A stretch of DNA of 15,243 nt, taken from the NCBI GenBank assembly GCA_001662425.1, contig BDDC01000435.1:42122-57364 (forward strand), given 5' to 3'. The first letter of the stretch is position 1; each line of letters begins with the position of its first letter. The notes under the pieces are model-generated. The model was not told the origin of the DNA, searched no databases, and saw only the letters and a program-made list of their open reading frames with translations. Origin of the DNA: Chlamydomonas sphaeroides (taxonomy: Eukaryota; Chlorophyta; Chlorophyceae; Chlamydomonadales; Chlamydomonadaceae). Both the position numbers and the translations under genes were made by a program. Of this stretch, positions 1-10,500 are shown piece by piece.

Positions 1-206
1 GGGTTAAAGACTGGGAGTCTGGCGTGTGGTGTGCCGAATAAGCCGTACCTGTCTTCCGAAGCTCGGTGCCCGTCCTACATCGTGCATCTGTTTAACTCTC
101 AAACTGAGGACGTCTATCCTGCTGCATTTTGGTAACAATCAAGTTTTGGAAATGCCGCAACCTGGAACCGTGATGCTGCCCCAGCGAGCTAGCTTAAGGG
201 CATGAA
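1..206 (+). promoter_or_regulatory. 5' flank and probable 5'UTR of the demethylase gene
   Basis: This stretch lies before the chosen start codon and is visibly less GC-rich than the gene body. I see no TATA box or other core promoter motif that I would defend. The frame of the main ATG is closed by a TAA at 195-197, which limits how far the protein could extend upstream without another exon. A short upstream ORF occupies 152-205. The transcription start cannot be read from sequence, so how this stretch divides into promoter and leader is inference. Confidence 0.4.
152..205 (+). other. 17-codon upstream ORF abutting the main start codon
   Basis: An ATG at 152 opens a 17-codon frame (peptide MPQPGTVMLPQRASLRA) that ends in TGA at 203-205. 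Only one base separates this stop from the ATG at 207. The frame differs from the main ORF. A third ATG at 202-204 overlaps the uORF stop and is also out of frame. If the transcript starts upstream of 152, ribosomes would have to leak past or reinitiate to make the demethylase. Translation is not shown by the sequence alone. Confidence 0.3.
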
Positions 207-1536
207 ATGCAAGAAGCGCAGCCAATCAGCTTGTCGCAGCACAAGCAGCTGCAAGCGGCGAGAAGAGAAGCGGCGAAGGAGAAGCAGCTGCGTTTGCAGA
301 AGCAGGTATGCAAATCTACATATGAAATGCCCAGAAGGGTGAAGTCGCCCTTGAAACGGGCTCGGCGAACCTGGCGAACCACAAAATTACGCAGGCCCAG
401 GAGCTGCAGATAGCAGCGCAAAAAAAAGACGCAGCCTGGCTTCGGCAGCTGCCAGAGGCGCCGGTGTATCACCCCACGGAGGTGCGCAATGGGGCAGTAT
501 CACCAACGCAACTGCGACGAAACGCGGTCGCACGGAGACACCTGCTCTGAAACGTAGCTTGGGCGCACCTACTCGAGCTGCCATGATACGGGCGAGGCCC
601 TCTGAAAATACCGTGTGCCCTGTCCCGCCTTGGGATTCCCGCGGTGCGCCACGCTTACCCTGCAATCGGCGCCGCTGGCCGCTGGGTGATGCGGCTCTAA
701 CAATCTCCAATGTTGCCAGCACGGTCAGAAGCCTGCGTCCTGCGCCTCCCGTGCCACTGGGGATCGACACAGCGCAACCCGCCCTGGGCCGTGCCGCTGC
801 CCTTGACCGCCTCAGGAGGAGTTCCGGGACCCTGTGGCCTTCATCGCATCCATCTCAGCCGAGGCAGGCCGCTATGGTGAGCAGCATTGCCGCGCCGCGA
901 GCGCCGCCCCAGCAAGCCGGCGCCATGGCCCCGCCGCTGCGGGGCGGCAGCCACGCCCGTTCGGCCGCACGCGGCACGGCGCGGCAAGTCGCGGAGCGGA
1001 GCCCTCCCCGGGTGTGACGGAGACCCCTGCTGGCCGCCAGACACGGACCTGCGGCCATGGCAGCAGCACCCGCGATGGCTGCCGTCCGCGGCGCCGCAGC
1101 GCGCGGAAGTGGCCCGAGGCTCGGGCTGGCAAGCCCTCTGCGCCCAGCGGCGCCTCAGGTGCACACGCCCTGGCGGCACTGGCGCTGGTGCTGCGTGCCG
1201 GCCGTCGGGCGCGCGCCCCGGCCCCACCCGCCATGCTGACAGGCTACCGACACTCCCCTGCGCTGGGGCGCCTCCAGCCGTTGCCCCGGCCCGACTCGCC
1301 CCTCGCCCTGCGCTCAGGCGCCGCGCCCGCCGCGCTCCCTCCCCGCCCCAGGTCGCTGCACGCTGCCGACACCCGCCGCGAGCCCACACCCCGTCTCCCC
1401 GTGCCCCGCGCCCGGGCCCGCCCTCGCCGCAGGTCTCGCTCGCGTTGTGCCGCCGGTGTCGGCGGCCCTGACGCCGGGGCAGGTGCTGCAGGAGGCCGGG
1501 GGCGACAAGCGGTTCACGTTCCAGGCGCGCGTGCAG
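207..1536 (+). other. Exons 1-4: basic/Gln N-terminus and JmjN domain
   Basis: Exon 1 (33 codons) and the start of exon 2 encode a Gln/Lys/Arg-rich, probably helical leader. Exons 2-4 then read WLRQLPEAPVYHPTEEEF, followed by RDPVAFI, AGRYG and LARVVPP. This is the JmjN signature (WL..LP.APV..PTE.EF.DP..YI...YGI..IVPP) seen in plant ELF6/REF6-type enzymes. JmjN packs against JmjC and is needed for a stable fold in KDM4 and KDM5 proteins. Residues PTE and EEF are joined across intron 2, and the glycine of RYG is split across intron 3, which supports both junctions. Confidence 0.88.
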
Positions 1537-4500
1537 GTGCGTTTTGGGCCCGGCGAGTCCTGCCTGCCTGCCTGCCTGCCTGCTGGCTTGCCCGCCCGCC
1601 TCAGGTCCCCGCCACGGCCTGCCCGTCGGCCCGTCGGCGTGGGTGTGGCCGCCCGCCTGCTTCGTGTGCCCCACGGCCTGCCTGGCTGCCGCCTGGGCTG
1701 CCGTTTGCAGGAGCTGAAGCCGGTCCGCTGGACCAGCTGGAGCTCGGGGGACACGTACATCAAGTCCAAGTGGGTCGGGCGGCGGCGCGGTGCAGGGGGC
1801 GGCAGTGGGCGAAGGGCGGGGGCTGCGCGATGGGGCGCAAGGGGTGAAGGTGCCGCTGCAGGATGGAGCGCAGCATGTGACGGTGCAGAGTGCCTCCGCG
1901 GCCGCCCGCGGGCCGGTGTCGTGGCCGCGCACCGCTACCCTGGTTTCCCCTGCTGCGGGTGCTCGACGGGCGCCGGCGGGCGCCCCGTCGTGCGCTTTCC
2001 CACGTCCCTGGCACCCCACCTGCGCGGCCCCCAGGAAGTACAACCTGCAGGAATACCAGACGCTGGCTGCGACGTATGCGACCAAGAAGTACGGCAGCGC
2101 GGCTCACATGCCGCCCATGCACGTGGAGGTACGGCAGCACGGCGCCACGTGGGGGCTGGCCTGCGGGCGTGCGCATGTGCAGGCGCTCACAGAGCCGGCG
2201 ACCCCTACGACGGCCCCGGCTGACAGCCTGGCCCGGCTCCCACCCATACCGTGTCTCGGCTCCCCTGCCCCCACCGACCCCAGGTCGAGTACTGGCGCCA
2301 GCGCGACGAGGCACGTGACGAGGCGGCCACCGCTGCCGACGGTGCCGGCGGCGGCGGCGGCGGCGGCGGCGCGGGCGGAGGCGGGCTCATCGAGTACGCG
2401 AACGACCTGGTCGGCACGGGCTTTGCGCCGCCGCACAGCGGCGACCCGCTGGGGGGCAGCCTCTGGAACCTGAATGTGGGTCGGGCGGGGGAGGAAGGAG
2501 GGAGGTGCAGTCTAGGGATTGTGGGCGCGATGGCTGAAAGCTTGGAAGACCTTCGTAAACGGGGTCATGGCGCCAATCTGGTTTCCTAGCTGTGGGGCGG
2601 AGGGGGGGCTAAAGGATGCGCAAAGGACTTGGGCCGGGGGTCTGACCACGCCCTGCGCTGCGGCGCCTTTCCCCGCGCAGGTGCTGCCTGACTTACCTGG
2701 CACGCTGCTGCCGTACGTGACGTACCCCGTGCCCGGCGTGACCAGCCCCATGCTGTGAGTGGGGCTGCAGCCCCATGGGTGGCAGGGCGGCCCTCAGCGC
2801 CCAGCCCAGCGCCCAGCTTGTTGCCTCGCGCGCCTTGCAGCATGGCGGGCGGATGACGGGGCGGGGCCTCAGCGGCAGGCTCCGGGCCGCAAGGCGCTGG
2901 CTGTGCGGGTCACTTGTGACCTGACGCCCGCCGGCTTATCGCTGCCTGCTGCCTCCATCCAGGTACATTGGCATGCTCAACGCCACATTTGCGTGGCACG
3001 TCGAGGTGCGTGAAGGAGCTTCTTAAGCGACTATGATATCACAAACTGTATGGAACGCTTATGACACATAGAGATGGTTAGGCACCTTTGCATGGCACGT
3101 CGAGGTGAGTGGGCCGTGGGGCCCAGGGGCCAGGCGCTGCGGCCGGCGCCAGCGGGCCTGGGGCGCACACTGAGCGCTCGATCCCCTACCGCGCCCTCAA
3201 CTTTGCGCCGCACCCCTATTTGCGCCGCACCCCCATTTGCGCCGCACCCCCACTTGCGGCAGACGTCTCACCGTTGCGTCCTATTGCTGTTCCGGTTGCC
3301 GCCCCATCGCAGGACCACTACCTACTGTCCATCAACTACCACCACAGGTGCCGTACCGCGCGTGCGGGGCTGCCGTACGGGCGTGGCACGGCGGCGCCCC
3401 TTGCTGCTCCCGCTAGCCCTTGACCGCCTGGTGTGCGTCAGCGCTGCTGCAGCGTCAGCATCTTCCTGCAACAACCCAGGGTCCAACGCTACTCGTGCCG
3501 TGACTCAAACCTGACGCTCCCCTTACCCACGATTACCTCTCCGCCTCTATGCACCGCCTGGCCCCTTCCCACAACCTGACGACCACAGCGGAGCGCCCAA
3601 GATCTGGTGAGTCCCTGCCGCCGGCCCTGCCGCAGGCTCCAGTCCCCTGACTGCGCCCCGGCCCGCACTCCTGCCTTTGCCCTGGCCAACGTCCTTGCGT
3701 CTCCGCCCTGCCGGGCTGACGCGGCCTTGGGCCCGGGCTTGCGCTCGGAAACTGCAACTAGTCCGTTGCCCCACCCGGCCCTGCGCCGCAGGTACGGGGT
3801 ACCTGGCTCCGCCGCCGATAGCCTGGAGGCCGCGGCCATGGACACCTCGTACAAGTGAGTCCGAGGCTCGCGTGCCGTGAAGCAGCATGGTTCAAGCAAA
3901 CACGCGCCGTGTCACATGCATCAACAGTCGCAAGCGCGTTGTTGGCGGCGCATTGCAGCCATGCTTGGGGCGTGGCGGTGGCCAGCTACCAACACGCCCT
4001 GCCTCGGCAACCGCCTGTGCTGCGCAGGGAGTTGCTCGCGTCGGAGGCGAAGGCGGGCGTGTCGCCAGAACTGCGCCGCGACCACGCGCTGTCCTCGCTG
4101 CTGGTGGGTTTGGGAAGGCAGTACCGGAGCCGCGTCGTCACATGCTAGTGGGATGCGGCGTCGCGCGTTGGGCGGTGTACTGCTGCGCCGTTGGCTGCCT
4201 CCAGCTAGAGCCTCGCGCTGTCGTGGCCCTCTCTTGCAAGCGCCAGGGCGCGCTGCTGCGCTGCCGTACCTCCAGCGCACCCCCAGCGGCTGCCCCTGCT
4301 GCAAGCGCTGCCATGCCCGCCAACCCCTCCCTGCCCCGCGACCTTTCTGGTGTGGCCGCAGAACAAGAGCACGATGCTGCACCCGCGCGTGCTCGCCGAC
4401 CGAGGTGCGGCACTGCCGCGGTGGTGACAGCCAGCGGGCTGCTGGCAGGCCAGCTTGGGGTCCAGCCACGCTGGGGCTGCGGCAGGGCCGGAACCCGGCG

Positions 4501-7500
4501 CTCGAGGTTGGGGTGGCGCGACTGGCATGGCAGCAGGCCCTCCCGCAGCCGACACGTGATCCCTGCCAGCCTGACGCCCCCTCCTACCCGTGCCTGCAGG
4601 CGTGCCCGTGTTCCGATGCGTGCAGCAGGCCGGAGAGGTGCGCGCCCGCCCGTCGTCGCTGCCACTGTGTGCCTCGCTGTGTTGCCGGCATGGAGCACGC
4701 GCCGCTGTCTCGTCTCTGCTGCCTATCGATGCCCAGTAAGCTGCCTGTGGCGCACATGCCTGTGCCATGTGTGCTTGCTCGCCGCAGTTTGTCATCACCT
4801 TCCCCCGGTCATACCACGCCGGCTTCAGCGCCGGCTTCAACATCGGCGAGGTGCGTCTTGGGCCCCCGGCGCCAGCGACCCAGCGCGCCGCCTCCCTCCC
4901 ACAAGCAACCCTCTCCGGCACCAAAGCATCCCACGTGCCACTGCGCCGCCGCCGCCCCGCCACCCAATCACGGACCTCCCTGGCCCATCCTCCGATCCCA
5001 ACCACCAGGCCGTCAATTTTGCGTCCGCCGAGTGGCTGCCCTGGGCGCTGGACGCCGACATCCGCCTCGCCCGGCTGCGGCGCCGCGTGCTGCTGCCGGG
5101 CGACTGGCTGGTGGCCTGCGCCGCCATGGAAGCGCTGCAGCGACTGGCGCCGCTCAAGGCGGCCTCGCCGCAGCCGAAGCCTGAGCCGGACAGCTCGGCG
5201 GTCAGCGACGCGCCGCAGCAGCTGGCGGCGCTGCAGGAGTCGCGGTCGGGCGGCGCGGAACCCGGCGGCGGCGGCGGCCCGCGGCTTGGCCCTGCCACGG
5301 AGGCGCTGCAGCAGCTAGCGGCGTTGCGAGGGCCCGGTCCTGCGGCCGGCCAGGAGCCGGGGCAGGCGCGGGAGGAGGCGGGCAGGCCGGTCGCGTGCCG
5401 GGCGGCCAGCAGCGTGTCGGGCGGGCGCGCGGCGGTGCACGCGAGCGGGCCGGCGGCTTCGGGCGGCGGCGCGGCGGGCCGCAGCGGCGGCCGGCTGGCG
5501 CGCGCGCCGGGGGCCGGCCGTTGCGGCGGCTCGGGCTGCGCGGCGAGCGAGGGGGAGGGGGCGGCGCAGGGGAAGGAGGGCGCGGAGCCGCCGGCACGCC
5601 AGCACATGGGCTGTGCCATGCCGGTGGCGGCGGAGCGGCAGACCGACTGCCTGATGGCCGCGCTGGGGGAGGCCATGGCGCAGGGGCTAGCAGGTACGTG
5701 TGTGGCTAGCGGCCTTCCGGGCCGCACGCAACGGCCCCTGGGGCAGGGAGATGCAGAAGCGCGGATACGACCCCGCCGCCCTGTTCTTCGCTGCCGCCCC
5801 AACCCCAGGTTCGCCGCCCGGGCTGCTCAGCACGCTCATCAGCTTCTGGCGGTTGCTACGGCGGCACCTCACGCACGTGAGTCATCTGCCCGCGTCACCC
5901 GCTTCTGCCCGACTCCTGCCTCCCTGCCTGCGGGCGGCCGCGAGGCGGCCTAGTGCGTGCCATGTGCCCGCTCGCCTCCCGTGCCCGCCCACGGCCCGCC
6001 GCCCCTGCTCCAACACACGCCCGGCCCTTCCCTCCCACCGCAGGGCCGTGTCCTGCTGTCCGGCGGCGCGGCGCTGGAGCCCGCGGACGCCGAGGCCGAG
6101 GACACGGTGTGCTCCCGCTGTGAGGCTTCGTGCATGCTGGGGTATGCGGCGTATGCCGCTCCGCCCGCCACGCCGGACCCCGGCGCCACCGCCGCCGCCG
6201 GCGCCGCCAGCGGCGTTCCTGGCCGCGGCCCGGCTGGCCGCGGCCCGGCCATGACGGAACCGCAGCCCGAGGCCTCTGGCGGCACCGAGGCCACCGCCGC
6301 CGAGCCGTCGTGCCGCTGCCTCGGCTGCACCGTGTACGACGTCCGGTCCGGTGCCGTACACGCCGCCGACGTGACCCTGTACGGCAGCCACCGGCTGCCA
6401 GTCTTCCTGCCGTGGCTGCGGCTGCTGGATCCGGCGCTGTGCCGCTACCGGGGCCCAGAATCCATCCTGGATCTGTCGGGCCAGGGACTGCGGGAGGCTG
6501 AGCGTCACGGCACCGTCTCAGGCCTGCCTGAGTCGGCGTTCGGGTGGTTCGAGCCTATGCAATGGGGCGAGTATGAGCAGCGGTGGCTGCGGCTAGATGA
6601 CTCGGCGGCGGCGCCGTCGACGACGGCGACGGTGACGGCAACGGATGCCGGCGGCGTGGCGTCGCCAACGACGGCGGCGCCGCCGGTGCCGGTGCTGCCG
6701 AGCGAGGACGAGCCCCGCTCGGGCAAGGTAGGGCTGACGGTTGGGTACGAGGTGGATGCGCGCTTGGCGCGTGGCCCGAGAGAGCAAGTGCTGGATGTGG
6801 GCGGGAGCGAAGAGCGACGCCGCCGGAAGTGCCGTGCCCCTGCTCTGCTCCAAACCCCTCACGCAACCCGCCCATCTACACCGCAGGATGGCGAGGCGCC
6901 GCAACCCAGCGGCTCGCCGGCCGAGGTTGCCGCGGCGGCGCAGCCGCAGCCCGAGGCCGTGGCCGAGGCCGAGGTCCACTCCGACACAGCTGCCGGCGTC
7001 AGCGCCGACGCCGACGCTGACGTTGACGCGGCGCTGGCTGGCCTGCTGCCGCCGGGGCCAGCGCCGGCCGCGTCGCCGGCGCCGGCGGCGTCGGGCCCGG
7101 TCGCGGCCTTGGGCGCTGACGCTGAGGTGTGGTCACAGCTGTGGCGAGAGCTGAATCAGGAACCGGACGGAGATCCAGGCCCACTCCTGGATCCGATCCC
7201 GGATCTGGGCCCGTGTCCGATCCCCGCACTGGATCCGGCGCCGGATCCGGATCCCGTCAATGGACCCGAGTCTCGATCCACATCCGAGCAGGGGCACGAT
7301 CAGGCGCTTCCGCCGCAGGCAGCGACCGCTAGCGGCCACGCCAGCGGCGAGACCCCAACGCCCGACAGCGCGCCGGCGTGCGAGCAGCGGCCTCCGGGCG
7401 CTGTCGCGCACCCGCAGCAGCCGAGCCCGCTGGCGCCGGCGTCGGATGAGGCCATGTCGAGTGGCCGGCGGCCGAGCGGCAGCGGCCGAGGGCGGCGGCC

Positions 7501-10500
7501 GTGGCAGGGCGGCGCGCATGGCGCCCGGCAGCTGTCCAGCATTGGTCAGGGCCACAAGCCGACGGTCTCGTCGGCGTCGTCGGGCGACCTGTCCGTGGCG
7601 CCGCCGCCGGACCTGTTTGGCGAGCGCATCGCCAGGCGCGGCAGCGGCGGCGGCGGCGCCAACGGCGGCGATGACGTGGCCCAGGCCAGCGTCTGCGCCA
7701 GCGGCGGCTACGGCGGCGGTGGCTACGGCGGCGGCGACAACGGCCACACGCTCGCGCCGGGGCCGCCGGGCCCGGAAGCGGCGGCGACGTCAGTGGCGGC
7801 GGCATGCGGCGGCGGCGCAGCCCTCCCTTCACCGCTCAAGCGTGCTGCCGCACACTGCCCGCCCGGCTTCGAGGGGAGCCCAGCCAAGCGGCAACACATG
7901 CCGCAGCCCCAGCAAGAGAGCCAGGCGGTGCCGGTGACCGGCGTCAGCCGCAACGCCGCCGCCGCTGCCGCATCCACCGCCGCGGCTCTGGCCGCCTCGG
8001 CTCCGTCGGCGCCGGGCGCAGCGCCGCAGCGGTCACCCCGGCAGGCGCGGCATCGCTCCCTGACTGAGCTCCTGGGGCTGTCCGGTGCCGATCCGTTCGG
8101 CGCCGCCGCCGCAGCAGCAGCAGCCGCCGCTGCCGCAACCGCAGCCGGGGGCGCTGCGGGCAATGCCATGGGCTCGGCCTGGGGCGCCACGGCGGCTCGT
8201 CGGCCGTTCCTGGGCGCCGGCGGGAGTACCATGGATGCACCCGGTCTCTCTGGGCCGGGCGCGGCGCCGGCGGCAGTGCCGAAACAACCGGCGGCGCCGG
8301 CGGCGCTCGTGTCGGCGGAGGCGCAATGGCCGGGCGCTGGACGGACGCTGCCGAACCTGGGTCCCGAGCGGGCCTCGTACCCCACATCCGAGGAGCGGGA
8401 TGCCAAGCGGGCGCGGCAGGCTGCAGAGCCACCGGCCCCGGCCCCGGCCCTGGCGCCGGCCCCGCCGCCGCAGCACCAGCCGCATCAACGGCCGCCGGTT
8501 TGCCCGCCGGTGCAGCAGCAGCAACAGCAACACCAGCTTCAGCAGCACCAACTGCAACAGCAGCAACCGCAACAGCCACAGCAGCAGCAGCAGCCGGCGC
8601 AACTGCAATGGCAGCCGGCGGTGCCACCGCCGCCGCCGCCGCAGCAGCAGCAGCAGCAGCCGGTGCCACAAACTCAACCGCAGTCGCACCCTCACCCCCA
8701 GCAGCAGACGCAGGCGCAGACGCAGCAGCGCGAGCAGCAGGAGCCGCTGCAGCAACAGACGCAGCAGCAGGCACGCGAGCTGCTCACGGCTGCGGCGTGG
8801 GCCGCCAGCAACGGCGCAGGCGGCAGCGCGGGGCACCCCGCCCGCGGCGGGACAGGACCTGGAGCTGCGCCACCTCGGCCGCTGCCACTGCAGAACGCGC
8901 CGCAGCAGCCGCACCAACCGCCGCTGCAACATGCACCTCAGCAGCAGCAGCCATCGCATCCGCATCAGCCGCTGCTCCAGTCCTTGCTGCAGCAGCAGCA
9001 CCCCTCGCCGCCCCTGCAGCAGCTGGCGCCGCATCAGCACCCGCAGCCCCAGCACCAGGCGCCGCCGCTGCCGCTCCCCTACCCCCAGCCCCAGCACCAG
9101 CCCCAGGGCTACACGCACTCCCCGGCCTCCTGCGAGTCGCCCTCCGTCCGGCCTCAGCTGACGGTGGCCCCGGTGCCCGCGTTCCCCACCAGCATCGCGC
9201 TTCGGCGGGAGTCTGGAGTCGCCAGCGCCTGGCACAGCCGCCGCGTGTTCGTGTGCGTTTCCACCAGCCTCGTCGAGCCGCCGGCGCCGGCCCAAGGAGA
9301 GCTCTGCCTGCGAGCGGACGAGGTGATGGCTGGCGTCCGGGCTCAGGGCGGTGGCGGCGCAGCGCAGGGCAGCGGCGATGACGGGTCGGGCATGACAGTG
9401 GCGCAGCGCCTCGAGTCAGACCTACAGGTGGGCCGGGCCGGGGTTAGGAAGTGCGAGGCACGCGGTGTCGCTGCAGGCGGGGCGGGTTGCCAGTGGAGTG
9501 TTGGCCCGCCACCTAGGCATGTGCCTTGAGGACGCTAGGCGTTTGCCGGACTGCAGACGGTGGACCGCACGTCCGCAACCCCGCTGCCGCAGGCGCTGGC
9601 GCGCGCCGCCTTCTCCGGCGCCGACCTGACCCTGCCGCTGGCTGTGTTGACAAGCAAAGCCGCCACCGAGGCGCCTTGCAGCGCCGCCGACGGCGGCGTG
9701 GGCGTCTCCTGGCCGGCAGCGATGCTGGGCCTTCAGCAGCTGCAGCTGCTGGCGGCGGCCCTGGAGAGCGACGTCGTGTGCGGGGGTCAGCTGGCCGCTC
9801 GGTTGCGGGCGTGAGTGCCGGCGCGCGGGCGGGCAGGGCCGTGCGGTGCTGTGGGATGCGGCGGCGGCACGCGTGCTGCGGTCTCGGGCCTGCTTGGGGT
9901 GGGCAGCACTGCCAGCAGGCGGGCCGCGGCCTGCACACTGCATGGGAGGCCGTTGTCGCTGCTGCCCAAGCCTTCGCAACCCGCTACGGCGTACAGCTCA
10001 GCCCGCTGCGCACCGTTACGTGTCGTCGCCATCCCGCCGCCACGCCCGCGTCCACAGGCTCTTCATGGACCTACTGCCCAGGCCTGCGGCGCCGGCTACT
10101 CCGGCTTCGGCGCCGCAGAACGCGGGCCCTTCGCAGCAGCCGCTCGCGCCGCAGCACTCGGGGCCGGCGGTGCAGTCCGGCGGCCGAGGCTGGAGCCCGG
10201 CGGCGCAGCCGGCGCCGCTGGCGCCCGGGCCCAGCGGCTGGCAGCAGCAGCAGCAGCAGCAACCGCAGCAAGTAGCGACGCCACAGGCGCAACCGCCGCG
10301 GCAGCCTCCGCCGCATCCCCACCCTCAGCAGCCGGGCCCAGTTCCGCAACAGCCGCTGCACGCCGACCCGCTGCCGGACGCCGTTGAGCCACCGCCGCCG
10401 CTGCAGTACCCCAACCCTCAGCAGCAGGACGCAGAGCAGCCGCAGCCGCAGCCGCAGCCGCAGCCGCAGCCGCAGCCGCAGCCGCAGCCGCAGCCGCAGC

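Larger units (their letters stand above)
2681..5158 (+). other. Exons 8-17 start: JmjC catalytic core in small exons
   Basis: Exon 8 gives PGTLLPYV and GVTSPM. Exon 9 gives YIGMLNATFAWHVE with iron ligands H269 and E271. Exon 10 (35 nt) gives DHYLLSINYHH with N279. Exon 11 (18 nt) gives GAPKI with K287, the 2OG-carboxylate lysine. Exon 12 completes WYGVPGSAADSLEA. Exons 13-15 give RRDHALSSLL, NKSTMLHPRVLADRG and VPVFRCVQQAGE. Exon 16 gives FVITFPRSYHAGFSAGFN with the third ligand H372. Exon 17 opens with AVNFASAEWLPWA. Each match is to a fixed JmjC position, so all catalytic residues are present. Known relatives read GEF(V/I)(V/I)TFP.AYH.GFS.GFN at the same place. Intron 13 (4104-4361) holds only non-coding GC-rich sequence. 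Confidence 0.92.

Noticed and set aside
841..2085. 414-codon minus-strand open frame
   Set aside because: It overlaps JmjN exons that match a known domain on the plus strand, reads as Arg/Ala/Gly-rich sequence, and reflects the scarcity of stop codons in GC-rich DNA.
3082..3104. Duplicate exon 9 as a mutually exclusive alternative exon
   Set aside because: Its 23 nt do not fit the phases of exons 8 and 10 in either replacement or addition, so it would break the frame.
3887..5953. 688-codon plus-strand open frame taken as a single exon
   Set aside because: Only its 3' part from 5009 is in the JmjC frame. The upstream part crosses exons 13-16 in the wrong frame, while the conserved motifs sit in other frames joined by clear splice sites.
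8033..9295. 420-codon minus-strand frame, Leu/Arg-rich
   Set aside because: It is again antisense of Gln-rich exon 20.
8326..9381. 351-codon plus-strand Ala-rich frame overlapping exon 20
   Set aside because: It is a shifted reading of CAG/CCG repeats. The exon 20 frame is phase-consistent with exons 19 and 21.
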